Shown: positions 24,606 to 34,244, numbered from the stretch's first letter. The stretch: 64,000 nt of DNA from Vreelandella populi (GCF_003989825.1 NZ_RZHE01000015.1:248001-312000); one strand, 5' to 3'. Translations and numbers: made by a program. Notes: a model not told the origin generated them from the letters alone.

Positions 24606-25864
24606 CCATGCTGCTATTTGGCCTGTTCTTCCTGTTCATGCTGCTGGGCGTGCCGATTGCCTTCGCGATTGGCGCAAGCACGTTGTATGCCCTGTACCAA
24701 TCGGGCGTGCCGCTGATGGTGGTTACCCAGCAGATGTTTCAGGGTATCAACTCCTTCGCGCTGGTCGCCATTCCCATGTTTATTCTTGCCGGCGACTTGA
24801 TGGCCCAGGGCAAGGTGAGTGAGCGGTTGGTGAGCTTTGCTGATTCGCTGGTAGGTTTCATGCGCGGGGGGCTTTCGATCGTGTCGGTCATGGCAGGTAT
24901 GTTCTTTGCTGCCATTTCAGGCTCGGGGGCGGCCACCACGGCAGCGGTAGGTTCAAGCCTGGTGCCCGAGCTCAAGCGCAAGGGCTATGACCCCGCTTCG
25001 GCAGCCAGCCTGATCGCGGCAAGCGGCACGATCGGGGTGGTGATTCCGCCCTCGGTGCCCATGATCATCTACGCGGTAATCGCCCAGCAGTCGGTTTCCA
25101 AGCTGTTCTTGAGCGGATTTTTGCCTGGCTTGGCCATGGGGCTAGGGTTGATGGCTATTGCCATTGTTCAGGCGTATAAACGCCAATATCCCAAGGGTAC
25201 GCCGCTGTCACTCGCCACCATCTGGCGCACGCTGAAGAATGCCAGCTGGGGTCTGATGACGCCGGTGATCATTCTGGGCGGTATCTTCACGGGTATTTTC
25301 ACACCATCCGAGGCGGCAGTGGTCGCCGTCAACTATGCGCTACTCGTTTCGCTGTTCGTCTACCGTGATTTGACCCTGCCCCAGGTGTACCGGCTGTTGA
25401 TTCGCTCGGCCATGACCACCGCAGTCATCATGCTGGTAATTGCCATGTCGGCCGTGCTGAGCTGGACGCTCTCCAGCTGGCAGGTACCCGGCGCGATCGC
25501 TCAATCGGTGCTCTCGCTCTCCACCAATCCATTAATTATCATGCTGCTAGTAGTCGCCGTCATTCTGCTCACCGGGGTGTTTATCGAAACGGCCAGCGCC
25601 CTGATCATTCTCACGCCGGTACTGCTGCCTCTGGTGCTGCAGCTGGGAATCGACCCGATCCACTTCGGCCTGATTATCGTAGTGGGGCTCTCCATTGGCA
25701 TGATCACGCCGCCGGTGGCGATTAACCTATATGTAGCATCGTCGGTGACCCAGCTGCCGCTCGAGCGTATTACACGGGCCATCGTGCCTTACCTGCTGGG
25801 GCTGATTGGCGTGCTACTTCTGGTAGTGTACGTGCCGATATTAATGGGCTGGTCGGGTAATTAA
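24602..25864 (+). CDS. TRAP transporter large permease (DctM)
   Basis: A 420-residue, very hydrophobic protein with about 12 helices and the DctM pattern: LFFLFMLLGVPIAFAIGASTLYAL, GMFFAAISGSGAATTAAVGSSLVPELKRKGYDPASAASLIAASGTIGVVIPPSVPMIIYAV and a late VGLSIGMITPPVAINLYVASSV helix. It is the ion-coupled transport channel of the TRAP system. The start overlaps dctQ by ATGA. A strong terminator follows. Confidence 0.95.
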   Translation: MTMLLFGLFFLFMLLGVPIAFAIGASTLYALYQSGVPLMVVTQQMFQGINSFALVAIPMFILAGDLMAQGKVSERLVSFADSLVGFMRGGLSIVSVMAGMFFAAISGSGAATTAAVGSSLVPELKRKGYDPASAASLIAASGTIGVVIPPSVPMIIYAVIAQQSVSKLFLSGFLPGLAMGLGLMAIAIVQAYKRQYPKGTPLSLATIWRTLKNASWGLMTPVIILGGIFTGIFTPSEAAVVAVNYALLVSLFVYRDLTLPQVYRLLIRSAMTTAVIMLVIAMSAVLSWTLSSWQVPGAIAQSVLSLSTNPLIIMLLVVAVILLTGVFIETASALIILTPVLLPLVLQLGIDPIHFGLIIVVGLSIGMITPPVAINLYVASSVTQLPLERITRAIVPYLLGLIGVLLLVVYVPILMGWSGN

Positions 25865-25891
25865 CGACGTATAAAGCACTTTGCACAGATT

Positions 25892-25933
25892 AACGCTATG
25901 GGGCGTGCCGTTTGACACGCCCCATAGCGTTTT
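25892..25933 (+). terminator. Terminator of the dctPQM operon
   Basis: AACGCTATGGGGCGTG (25892-25907) and CACGCCCCATAGCGTT (25916-25931) form a perfect 16-base stem followed by TTTT. It probably also insulates the convergent regulator gene. Confidence 0.92.
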
Positions 25934-25946
25934 AAGCCCCTTACTT

Positions 25947-27014
25947 CTATAGAAGGTTTGCCACTTCAATAAGGTTGCCACACTGGCTTGGGCTATAACC
26001 CGGCAAGCGTTCGACCGCTTCTTGAAAGGGTTCACCTTGCAATATCTCAAGAAAGGCGCGAAACCGAGGCTCTTTTAGAGAGCGATGGTGGCAAGCCAGT
26101 AGGTAGTCTTCAACCGCCAGCGGAATAAAATCGAGCCCGAACTTCTGCGCGGCGGCCTCTACGCCAAAGCCGGTATCCGCCATACCAGCGGCCACATAGG
26201 CTGCCACGGCGGAGTGGGTAAACTCCTCGATTTCAAATCCGCGAATCTTCTTGCTTGAAACCTCCGCCTCTTTTAGTAGGCAATCCAGCAGCGAGCGCGT
26301 GCCCGAGGAGGCTTGACGGTTAACGAAGCGCACGGATTTATCGACAAGCGATTCAACGCCCGTGATGCCTAGCGGGTTGCCCGGCGCCACCATCAGCCCC
26401 TGGGTTCTGGCGATAAAACCGATCACTTTATGCTGTCGGGGTTTTAGCAGGCCTTGGTAGGCGATGCGAACGCGCTCACCGACCTTGCCGCGCGGCAGGT
26501 GAAAGCCCGCCACATCACAATTGCCCCGGTTGAGCGCTGCCAGCGACTCCTGCGGGCTACAGTACTGTAAATCCAGCGGTATTTCGTGCAGGTGTTTGGG
26601 AAGCAGTTCCACGGCAAAGCCATGGCTTGCGTGCAGGCGTAGAACCGATAGCGCCCCTTGCTGTTGTTGCTGAATGGCGAGATTGAGCTCGGAACCCAGG
26701 CTTTCCAGCTGTGGACCCAGGCGGGCGATGGCACGCTGCTCGGCCCACAAGAGTTTTTCACCCAGCAGCGAAAGTTGCGCCCCTCTCCCACGCTGCAACT
26801 CGACCAGCGGCACACCAAAAAACTCCCCGCCCTGACGCAAAAGATTCCAGGCATGGCGATAGGAAATACCAACGTCACTTGCGGCGAGGGTGAGTTTTCC
26901 CCGCCGATAGACCGCTTCGAGCAGGCGAAGTAGATGTAAATCAAGCTGATTGCCCGCCTCATCGCGAAAGCACCAGGAGGGGATGACGCTAATTTTTTGC
27001 ATGGTTTTTTTCAT
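25947..27014 (-). CDS. ModE-like HTH regulator with periplasmic-binding-like domain
   Basis: A 355-residue protein. Residues ~20-90 form a LysR/ModE-like winged helix (LHLLRLLEAVYRRGKLTLAASDVGISYRHAWNLLRQGGEFFGVPLVELQRGRGAQLSLLG). Residues ~120-340 form a PBP-like ligand domain (LRLHASHGFAVELLPKHL, NRGNCDVAGFHLPRG, FVNRQASSGTRSLLDCLL, VAAGMADTGFGVEAAAQKFGLDFIPL). Such proteins often flank molybdenum enzymes. It is divergent from the formate dehydrogenase operon with only 143 bases between them, so I infer that it controls fdsGBACD, perhaps in response to molybdate or formate. Confidence 0.82.
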   Translation of the reverse strand: MKKTMQKISVIPSWCFRDEAGNQLDLHLLRLLEAVYRRGKLTLAASDVGISYRHAWNLLRQGGEFFGVPLVELQRGRGAQLSLLGEKLLWAEQRAIARLGPQLESLGSELNLAIQQQQQGALSVLRLHASHGFAVELLPKHLHEIPLDLQYCSPQESLAALNRGNCDVAGFHLPRGKVGERVRIAYQGLLKPRQHKVIGFIARTQGLMVAPGNPLGITGVESLVDKSVRFVNRQASSGTRSLLDCLLKEAEVSSKKIRGFEIEEFTHSAVAAYVAAGMADTGFGVEAAAQKFGLDFIPLAVEDYLLACHHRSLKEPRFRAFLEILQGEPFQEAVERLPGYSPSQCGNLIEVANLL

Positions 27015-27157
27015 AGGCAGTATCTTTCATATTTTGTCCTTATTGGGTTGATGCTAGCGTTGCAATAACCGTGGTGCACGCTCTTTTTAAAAAGCAATTT
27101 TAAACAGGCAGAGCTGTGCATATTTACTAGATAATAATCAGCACCAGGAGAGACCTG

Positions 27158-27652
27158 ATGAATGAGTCTCGAGAATGGTCGTCGCAGTCGATTCAGGCCG
27201 AGATCAACGCTCTTAAACACAAGCCGGGCGCGTTGTTGCCGATTCTTCATGCCCTCCAGGACCGCTTCGGCTTTATTCCCTCGGATGCCGTCCCTCTTAT
27301 CGCCGAGTCGCTGCAGCAGACCCGTGCCGAAGTGCATGGGGTCATCAGCTTCTATCATCACTTTCGAACCACGCCACCAGGTCGCCACGTAGTGCAGATT
27401 TGCCGTGCCGAGGCCTGTCAGGCGGTAGGCGCCCGCCAGCTGGAAGCCCACGCCAAGGCGCGTCTTGGGATTGACTACCATCAGACGACCAGCGACCGTG
27501 AAATCACACTGGAGGCGGTTTATTGCCTAGGCAACTGCGCCTGTGGGCCGTCCATCCGTGTGGACGACAGCGTGCGCGGGCGGGTAACCCCCGAGGCCTT
27601 CGATGCGCTGACAGATGAGCTGCAAACCCGGCCGCTGGAGGTAATGGGATGA
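27158..27652 (+). CDS. fdsG: NAD-dependent formate dehydrogenase gamma subunit
   Basis: A 164-residue NuoE-type protein with a [2Fe-2S] centre: ligands in QICRAEACQ and in YCLGNCACGPS. AGGAGA lies six bases before the ATG. It passes electrons within the soluble molybdenum formate dehydrogenase, which oxidises formate to CO2 and reduces NAD. It is the first gene of fdsG-fdsB-fdsA-fdhD-fdsD, the same order as in Cupriavidus necator. The stop overlaps the start of fdsB (ATGA). Confidence 0.93.
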   Translation: MNESREWSSQSIQAEINALKHKPGALLPILHALQDRFGFIPSDAVPLIAESLQQTRAEVHGVISFYHHFRTTPPGRHVVQICRAEACQAVGARQLEAHAKARLGIDYHQTTSDREITLEAVYCLGNCACGPSIRVDDSVRGRVTPEAFDALTDELQTRPLEVMG

Positions 27653-29205
27653 GCATTCGCGTTTTTGTACCCCGCGATACTACAGCGCTGGCACTGGGCG
27701 CCGATGCCGTCGCCAACCGGCTGGCAAGAGAAGCCGCCGCTCGTGGCCATTCGATCACTCTGGTGCGTAACGGCTCCCGCGGGCTTGCCTGGCTAGAGCC
27801 ACTGGTCGAGGTGGAAACTCCCATCGGCCGGTTTGCCTACGGTCCAGTTGCGCCTAACGATGTCACCACCCTGCTCGCCAGCGGCCTGCTGGAAGGCAGC
27901 GTTGCCCATCCGCTGGCGCTGGGGCTAACAGAGGAGATTGGCTACCTCGCTCGCCAGCAGCGCTTGACCTTTGCCCGCATCGGCATCACCGATCCGCTAT
28001 CCATTGAAGACTACCGCGCCCATACCGGTTTCTACGGCCTTGAGGCCGCGCTACAACGCGAGCCCCAGGATATCGTTGAAGAGGTAAAAGCCTCCGGGCT
28101 GCGCGGGCGCGGCGGGGCGGCGTTCCCCACCGGTATCAAGTGGCAGACGGTGCTCGATACGCCCGCCGACCAGAAGTACATCGTGTGCAACGCCGATGAA
28201 GGCGACTCCGGCACCTTCGCCGACCGGCTAGTGATGGAGTGCGACCCCTACATGCTCATCGAGGGCATGGCGATTGCCGGGCTCGCAGTGAAAGCGACTC
28301 AGGGCTACATCTACCTGCGCTCGGAATACCCGCTGGCCAAAGAAATTCTTGACGAAGCAATTGCCCGCGCCGAACAGGCTGGCTACCTGGGCGACAATCT
28401 ATGCGGTAGCGGCCGCGCCTTTCATCTTGAAGTGCGCCTGGGCGCTGGGGCGTATATCTGCGGTGAGGAAACATCGCTTCTCGAAAGCCTGGAAGGAAAG
28501 CGTGGCCTGGTGCGCTTTAAGCCACCGCTACCCGCCATTGAGGGCCTGTTTGGCCGCCCTACAGTGGTTAACAACGTGCTCTCGCTGGCCGCCGTGCCGT
28601 TTATTCTTGCCGAAGGTGCCGAGGCCTATGCCACCCACGGCATGGGCCGCTCCCGGGGCACGTTGGCGCTTCAGCTGGCGGGCAACGTCAAACGCGGCGG
28701 GCTAGTAGAGCTAGCCTTCGGCACTACTCTGCGCACCCTGATGGAAGAATTCGGCGGCGGCACGCTAAGCGGCAAACCGCTGCGCGCCGTACAGGTGGGC
28801 GGCCCGCTGGGTGCTTACCTACCGGAATCCCAGTGGGACCTGCCGCTGGATTACGAAGCCTTTGCCGCGGAAAGCGCGGTGCTGGGCCACGGTGGCGTAG
28901 TAATGTTTGACGAGAGCGTGGACATGGCCGAACAGGCGCGCTTCTCAATGGAATTCTGCAAGGTGGAGTCCTGCGGTAAATGTACGCCCTGTCGTATAGG
29001 CTCGACCCGTGGCGTGGAGGTGATTGACCGCATCCGCGCCAACCAAAACCGCGAGGCCAACCTCGCCCTGCTCCATGACCTCTGCGAAACGATGGTGGAT
29101 GGCTCGCTCTGCGCCATGGGTGGCATGACCCCCTTCCCGGTGCAAAGCGCGCTCAAACACTTCCCCGATGATTTCCAGCGGGCAGCGAACGGAGACAGAT
29201 CATGA
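27649..29205 (+). CDS. fdsB: NAD-dependent formate dehydrogenase beta subunit (diaphorase)
   Basis: A 518-residue NuoF-type protein. After an N-terminal thioredoxin-like part it shows the NADH site GLRGRGGAAFPTGIKW, the FMN site CNADEGDSGTFADR and GAGAYICGEETSLLESLEGKRG, and the [4Fe-4S] ligands ESCGKCTPCRIGSTRG with a fourth Cys in DGSLCAMGG. This is where NAD is reduced. Four-base overlaps on both sides show tight translational coupling with fdsG and fdsA. The length is like that of C. necator FdsB. Confidence 0.95.
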   Translation: MSIRVFVPRDTTALALGADAVANRLAREAAARGHSITLVRNGSRGLAWLEPLVEVETPIGRFAYGPVAPNDVTTLLASGLLEGSVAHPLALGLTEEIGYLARQQRLTFARIGITDPLSIEDYRAHTGFYGLEAALQREPQDIVEEVKASGLRGRGGAAFPTGIKWQTVLDTPADQKYIVCNADEGDSGTFADRLVMECDPYMLIEGMAIAGLAVKATQGYIYLRSEYPLAKEILDEAIARAEQAGYLGDNLCGSGRAFHLEVRLGAGAYICGEETSLLESLEGKRGLVRFKPPLPAIEGLFGRPTVVNNVLSLAAVPFILAEGAEAYATHGMGRSRGTLALQLAGNVKRGGLVELAFGTTLRTLMEEFGGGTLSGKPLRAVQVGGPLGAYLPESQWDLPLDYEAFAAESAVLGHGGVVMFDESVDMAEQARFSMEFCKVESCGKCTPCRIGSTRGVEVIDRIRANQNREANLALLHDLCETMVDGSLCAMGGMTPFPVQSALKHFPDDFQRAANGDRS

Positions 29206-32093
29206 TCGGACACTTTGACCCCAAACAGCACGCCAAAAACGCCGCTCATGGCAAAGATCTTGGCACCCCCTTCCCGCCTCAGGCGCTCGGCACGGCCCTG
29301 GTGAATCTAGAAATTGACGGCGTCACCATCAGCGTGCCGGAAGGAACGTCAGTGCTACGTGCAGCGGCGCTGGCCGATATCAATATTCCCAAGCTGTGCG
29401 CCACAGACAGTCTGGAGCCTTTTGGCTCCTGTCGGCTGTGCGCGGTGCAGGTAGAGGGGCGGCGCGGGCTACCTGCCTCCTGCACCACGCCAGTGGCTGA
29501 AGGTATGAAGGTGACCACCCAGAACGAGCGGCTGGCCAAGCTGCGCCGCAACGTGATGGAGCTGTACATCTCCGACCATCCGTTGGACTGTTTGACCTGC
29601 CCGGCCAACGGCGACTGCGAGCTGCAGGATATGGCAGGCAGCGTAGGCCTTCGCGAAGTACGCTACGGCTTTGAGGGCGAGAACCATCTTGAAGCCGCCA
29701 AAGATGAATCCAACCCCTACTTCAGCTTTGACCCCAGCAAGTGCATCGTCTGTTCGCGCTGTGTGCGCGCCTGCGAGGAAGTGCAGGGCACCTTTGCCCT
29801 GACCATCGACGGCCGCGGGTTCGACTCCAAGGTGTCGGCGGGGCAGGACGAGGCGTTTATGGATTCGGACTGCGTCTCCTGTGGCGCCTGCGTTCAAGCC
29901 TGCCCCACGGCCACGCTAATGGAAAACAGCGTGATCGATCATGGCGTGCCGGATAGAAGCGTGGTGACCACCTGCGCCTATTGCGGCGTGGGCTGCTCGT
30001 TCGAGGCCCAGATGAAAGGCGATAAGCTCGTGCGCATGGTGCCCTACAAAGGCGGCGACGCCAACCATGGCCACTCCTGCGTGAAGGGGCGCTTTGCGTT
30101 TGGCTACGCCACTCATCCAGACCGCCTGACCACGCCGATGATCCGCGAGAGCATCGACCAGCCCTGGCGCGAGGCTAGCTGGGAAGAAGCCATCGGCTTT
30201 GCCGCCAGCCGCCTGAAAGCGATCCAGGCCGAGCACGGCCGCGAGAGCATCGGCGGCATCACCTCATCGCGCTGTACCAACGAAGAGACCTACCTGGTGC
30301 AGAAGTTGATCCGCGCGGCATTTGGCAACAACAACACCGACACCTGCGCTCGGGTCTGCCACTCGCCTACCGGCTATGGCCTGAAGACCACGCTAGGCGA
30401 ATCTGCAGGTACCCAGACCTTTGATTCGGTGATGAAGGCTGACGCGATTATCGTGATTGGCGCTAATCCCACCGACGCCCACCCGGTATTCGGCTCGCTG
30501 ATGCGTAAGCGTCTGCGCCAGGGAGCGAAGCTAATCGTCGCCGACCCGCGCTATATCGACCTGCTCAAGACGCCGCACTTGAGCGAGGCCCAGCACCTAC
30601 CGCTTCGCCCCGGCACCAACGTGGCCTTAATCAACGCGCTTGGACATGTGGTGGTCACCGAAGGCTTGGAAGACAAGGCGTTTGTGACCAAACGCTGTGA
30701 TACTGAGGCGTATCAGAGCTGGCGCGACTTTATCGCTGATCCGCGCCACTCCCCCGAGGCTAGCGAAATGATTACCGGGGTGCCCGCCGAGGCCGTGCGC
30801 CAAGCGGCACGCACCTACGCCACGGCTGGCAACGGCGCCATCTACTACGGCCTGGGCGTGACCGAGCACAGTCAGGGTTCCACCATGGTGATGGGGATCG
30901 CTAACTTGGCCTTGGCCACTGGCAATATTGGTCGCGAGGGCGTGGGCGTCAACCCGCTACGCGGCCAGAACAATGTGCAGGGCTCCTGTGACATGGGCTC
31001 CTTTCCCCACGAGCTTCCGGGGTATCAGCACGTCGCCGACCCAATAGCCCGTGGCCGTTTCGAGGCTGCCTGGGGTGTGACCCTGGACAACGAGCCGGGG
31101 CTGCGCATTCCCAACATGTTCGATGCCGCGATCGAAGGCAGCTTCAAGGCGCTCTACGTGCAGGGGGAGGATATCGCGCAATCCGACCCTAACACTCAGC
31201 ACGTTGAGGCGGCGCTGCGCTCGCTGGACTGTCTGATCGTTCAGGATATTTTCCTCAACGAGACAGCCAAGTTCGCCCATGTGCTGCTACCGGGTTCCAG
31301 CTTTCTGGAGAAGGACGGCACCTTCACCAACGCCGAGCGGCGCATCAACCGGGTGCGCAAAGTCATGCCGGCGGTGGCTGGCAAACAGGATTGGGAAATC
31401 ACTCAGGACCTCGCCAATGCGCTGGGCTACCCGATGCACTACACACACCCTTCTGAAATCATGGATGAGATCGCAACGCTTACGCCAAGCTTTACCGGGG
31501 TGAGCTACGCGAAGCTTGAGGAGTACGGCAGTCTGCAGTGGCCATGTAACGACGAGCACCCACAAGGCATGCCGACCATGCACGAGACCACCTTCCCAAT
31601 CGGGCTGGGCCGTTTCGCGATTACCGAGTACGTGGCCACCGAAGAGCGCACCAACCGCCGCTTCCCGCTGCTGCTCACCACTGGGCGGATTCTCAGCCAG
31701 TACAATGTGGGTGCCCAGACCCGTCGTACCGATAACCAGCAGTGGCACAACGAAGATGTGCTGGAGCTGCACCCCAGTGATGCAGAGCTGCGCGGCGTTC
31801 ATGACGGCGACTGGTTAGGTATTACCAGCCGCTCGGGCCAGACAGTGCTGCGCGCACGGCTAAGTGAGCGCATGCAGCCGGGGGTGGTCTACACTACTTT
31901 CCACCACCCTGGCAGTGGCGCTAATGTTATCACTACCGATAACTCGGATTGGGCCACCAACTGCCCCGAATACAAGGTTACCGCCGTGCAGGTAGAAAAA
32001 GTCAGCCAGCCCTCCGCTTGGCAGCAGCGCTTCAGCGCCTTCGATCAGGCCCAGAAGAAGCACTTGGCGAAGGCGCAGCAGGAGGCGCCATGA
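29202..32093 (+). CDS. fdsA: NAD-dependent formate dehydrogenase alpha (molybdenum) subunit
   Basis: A 963-residue catalytic subunit. Residues ~35-110 form a [2Fe-2S] ferredoxin (Cys66, 77, 80, 94). Next come an HPLDCLTCPANGDCELQ cluster region (~126-141), two [4Fe-4S] motifs (CIVCSRCVRAC ~181-191 and CVSCGACVQAC ~224-234), a further [4Fe-4S] motif (CAYCGVGC ~258-265) and the bis-MGD molybdenum domain. Cys386 in NTDTCARVCHSP is the expected molybdenum ligand (selenocysteine in E. coli FdhF), so this is a Cys enzyme. The C-terminal molybdopterin dinucleotide-binding domain follows (ELHPSDAELRGVHDGDW). Cytosolic; no Tat signal. Confidence 0.96.
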   Translation: MIGHFDPKQHAKNAAHGKDLGTPFPPQALGTALVNLEIDGVTISVPEGTSVLRAAALADINIPKLCATDSLEPFGSCRLCAVQVEGRRGLPASCTTPVAEGMKVTTQNERLAKLRRNVMELYISDHPLDCLTCPANGDCELQDMAGSVGLREVRYGFEGENHLEAAKDESNPYFSFDPSKCIVCSRCVRACEEVQGTFALTIDGRGFDSKVSAGQDEAFMDSDCVSCGACVQACPTATLMENSVIDHGVPDRSVVTTCAYCGVGCSFEAQMKGDKLVRMVPYKGGDANHGHSCVKGRFAFGYATHPDRLTTPMIRESIDQPWREASWEEAIGFAASRLKAIQAEHGRESIGGITSSRCTNEETYLVQKLIRAAFGNNNTDTCARVCHSPTGYGLKTTLGESAGTQTFDSVMKADAIIVIGANPTDAHPVFGSLMRKRLRQGAKLIVADPRYIDLLKTPHLSEAQHLPLRPGTNVALINALGHVVVTEGLEDKAFVTKRCDTEAYQSWRDFIADPRHSPEASEMITGVPAEAVRQAARTYATAGNGAIYYGLGVTEHSQGSTMVMGIANLALATGNIGREGVGVNPLRGQNNVQGSCDMGSFPHELPGYQHVADPIARGRFEAAWGVTLDNEPGLRIPNMFDAAIEGSFKALYVQGEDIAQSDPNTQHVEAALRSLDCLIVQDIFLNETAKFAHVLLPGSSFLEKDGTFTNAERRINRVRKVMPAVAGKQDWEITQDLANALGYPMHYTHPSEIMDEIATLTPSFTGVSYAKLEEYGSLQWPCNDEHPQGMPTMHETTFPIGLGRFAITEYVATEERTNRRFPLLLTTGRILSQYNVGAQTRRTDNQQWHNEDVLELHPSDAELRGVHDGDWLGITSRSGQTVLRARLSERMQPGVVYTTFHHPGSGANVITTDNSDWATNCPEYKVTAVQVEKVSQPSAWQQRFSAFDQAQKKHLAKAQQEAP

Positions 32094-32929
32094 GCGTAGC
32101 GCGAGAACGCGACACTTTTCCTCAACCGACAGCCGCTCTGGCGCGCTTGCCGGTTGAGGTGCATAAAGGCACCAACGGCTGGGTTGCCGGTAGCCAAGAG
32201 GACACGCTTGCGATGGAAGTGCCGGTAGCGCTGGTCTACAACGGCATCTCCCATGCAGTAATGATGGCAAGCCCGGCAGACCTTGAAGACCTGGCGCTAG
32301 GCTTTAGTCTCACCGAGGGCATTATCGCGCACCCCCATGAGTGCTACGACCGGGAGGTGAAAGAAGAAAAGAACGGCCTGGCCGTTCATCTGAACATTGC
32401 CACCCAGCGCCTGATAGCCCTGAAGGAGCGCCGACGCAGCATGACCGGACGTACCGGCTGCGGGCTATGCGGCACCGAGGCGCTAGAGCAGGCCATTCGG
32501 CCGATCCCTACGGTAACCGCGCCGCCTCTTGATGATACGGCCATTCAATACGCCATAGGGGAGCTTGCCAACTACCAACCCTTAAAGGCAGCGACAGGAG
32601 CCGTGCATGGCGCTGCCTGGTGTGATTTGCAGGGCCACATTCAGCGGCTACGCGAGGATGTGGGCCGCCATAATGCGCTAGACAAGCTGATTGGCACACT
32701 AGCACGAGACGGCGTACCGCTTGAAAAGGGCTTTGTACTGGTTTCCAGTCGGGCCAGCTACGAAATGGTGCATAAGTGCGCAAGCGCCGGTATTGGCGCG
32801 CTGGTGGCCGTCTCGGCGGCAACGGCCCTGGCTGTCGAGCAGGCCCAAGCGGCAGGCCTGCTGCTGGCGGGTTTTGCACGCCCAGGCCGCCATTTGATCT
32901 ACCACCGCCCCGCTAATGTTCAAGGTTGA
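32090..32929 (+). CDS. fdhD: Formate dehydrogenase accessory sulfurtransferase FdhD (FdsC)
   Basis: A 279-residue protein; the ATG at 32090 overlaps the fdsA stop (ATGA). The family core is present: ALVYNGISHAVMMASPADLEDLALGFSLTEGI, the conserved double-Cys loop GRTGCGLCGTEAL, GAVHGAAWCD and LREDVGRHNALDKLIG. FdhD/FdsC moves sulfur to, and inserts, the bis-MGD cofactor of formate dehydrogenase. Its place between fdsA and fdsD matches fdsC of Cupriavidus. Confidence 0.95.
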   Translation: MSVARERDTFPQPTAALARLPVEVHKGTNGWVAGSQEDTLAMEVPVALVYNGISHAVMMASPADLEDLALGFSLTEGIIAHPHECYDREVKEEKNGLAVHLNIATQRLIALKERRRSMTGRTGCGLCGTEALEQAIRPIPTVTAPPLDDTAIQYAIGELANYQPLKAATGAVHGAAWCDLQGHIQRLREDVGRHNALDKLIGTLARDGVPLEKGFVLVSSRASYEMVHKCASAGIGALVAVSAATALAVEQAQAAGLLLAGFARPGRHLIYHRPANVQG

Positions 32930-32940
32930 GGAGAAATATA

Positions 32941-33192
32941 ATGTCGACCAACAACGATGCCAACCTGATTCGCATGACCAATCAGATCGCCACCAACCTA
33001 GGCGGCGGCCGCGACGAGGAAACCGCCGCCGCGGCCGTCTGCCGCCACCTGGAAACTTTCTGGGCGAGGCCAATGAAACAGCGCCTCGTTGCCAACCTAG
33101 CGCTTGAGGGCATTGAGTTTTCACCATTGGCGCGGCGCGCTACCACCCTACTGGCTGCCAAGCTCTCAGAGCAACAAAGCATTACTCGCTAG
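32941..33192 (+). CDS. fdsD: Formate dehydrogenase delta subunit
   Basis: An 83-residue soluble protein from the ATG at 32941 (GAGGAG seven bases upstream). FdsD pattern: LIRMTNQIATNLGGG...AAAAVCRHLETFWARPMKQRLVANLALEGIEFSPLARRATTLL. It is a small component needed for assembly or stability of the FDH complex and has no cofactor ligands. Last gene of the operon, followed by a terminator. Confidence 0.92.
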   Translation: MSTNNDANLIRMTNQIATNLGGGRDEETAAAAVCRHLETFWARPMKQRLVANLALEGIEFSPLARRATTLLAAKLSEQQSITR

Positions 33193-33197
33193 AACGT

Positions 33198-33227
33198 AAA
33201 AAGGCTTACCAGTCGGCAAGCCTTTTT
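33198..33227 (+). terminator. Terminator of the fds operon
   Basis: AAAAAGGCTT (33198-33207) pairs with AAGCCTTTTT (33218-33227); inner CC/GG pairs extend the stem. It lies five bases after the fdsD stop. Confidence 0.88.
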
Positions 33228-33429
33228 CTATCCACACTTTATTATATCTACGTTAGAACGCTTCCCGCTTACCGTGTGTAACATGCACTGAGGATGGCTT
33301 TATTAAACAGCCAAATTACCTATTTGGCCGCCCGCTTTCTATCGCTAACTAGCAGGCGACATCGCCGTTATCAAATTGATTTTGATCAACATTATCATCA
33401 TTAATGCTGATTTTTTGGATAATAACGCG

Positions 33430-33597
33430 GTTAGACAGATTATAAATTCATTTTTATAACCTAGGTTAAGGCTATAGATGACCACAACGTTCACTGTGGT
33501 GATGTGGTGGCCAGGGATGGCCCGTTTTGGCTAGATGCCAACCACTCTTTTTGGCTGCCCTGACCTTTTTCCGCCTGGTCATGGCAGCCTTTTTATT
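33430..33597 (+). ncRNA. Candidate small RNA or structured transcript between fdsD and ureG
   Basis: The 33228-33596 gap holds no gene but several ordered elements on the plus strand: an AT-rich promoter-like stretch (33430-33475), a hairpin ACCACA...TGTGGT (about 33482-33501), a hairpin GGCC-AGGGAT-GGCC (about 33510-33523) with an exposed GGA, and a strong terminator: GGCTGCCCTGACC (33553-33565) with GGTCATGGCAGCC (33577-33589) followed by TTTTTATTT. No plus-strand gene needs that terminator, since fds already has its own. The last hairpin may also stop leftward ureG transcription, which lacks any other visible end. Confidence 0.4.
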
Positions 33598-34232
33598 TAC
33601 GCCTGCTCAGCGATTTGCGGGCGCCGTTCGTCCAACATCCCTTTATCAAGAATAAAGCGGATGATCTCCTCAAGCCCCACCCCATCGTACAGGTTGGTAA
33701 ATACGAACGGCCGCTCGCCACGCATCTTTTTCGAGTCCCGCTCCATCACCTCTAACGAAGCGTGTACCTGCTCGGCAATATCGATCTTGTTGATGATCAG
33801 CAGATCCGACTTGGTAATCCCTGGCCCGCCTTTACGCGGAATCTTGTCGCCAGCCGAGACGTCGATGACATAGAGCGTCAAATCGGAAAGCTCAGGACTG
33901 AAGGTGGCCGAGAGGTTATCGCCCCCGGATTCCACCAGCACCAGCTCCAGCTTGGGATGGCGCGCATGCAGCTCATCAATGGCCGCGAGATTCATCGACG
34001 CATCCTCTCGGATGGCTGTATGCGGGCAGCCACCGGTCTCAACGCCCAGGATACGGTCAGCCGCCAGGGCATCGTGCTTAAGCAGAAAATCGGCGTCTTC
34101 TCGGGTATAGATATCGTTGGTCACTACGGCAATATCGTAATGATCCCGCAGGGCCAGGCAGAGCTGCTTGAGTAGTGCCGTTTTACCGGAGCCGACCGGG
34201 CCTCCCACACCAACGCGTAAACAGTGAGTCAT
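33597..34232 (-). CDS. ureG: Urease accessory GTPase UreG
   Basis: A 211-residue SIMIBI GTPase: P-loop [17 protein letters not shown] (~7-23), the [17 protein letters not shown] nickel-binding Cys-Pro-His region, [16 protein letters not shown] and the NKIDIAE specificity motif. With UreF and UreD it delivers nickel to apo-urease on GTP hydrolysis. AGGAGG lies before the ATG, and 12 bases separate it from ureF. Last gene of the urease operon. Confidence 0.97.
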   Translation of the reverse strand: MTHCLRVGVGGPVGSGKTALLKQLCLALRDHYDIAVVTNDIYTREDADFLLKHDALAADRILGVETGGCPHTAIREDASMNLAAIDELHARHPKLELVLVESGGDNLSATFSPELSDLTLYVIDVSAGDKIPRKGGPGITKSDLLIINKIDIAEQVHASLEVMERDSKKMRGERPFVFTNLYDGVGLEEIIRFILDKGMLDERRPQIAEQA

Positions 34233-34244
34233 GGTAAATACCTC

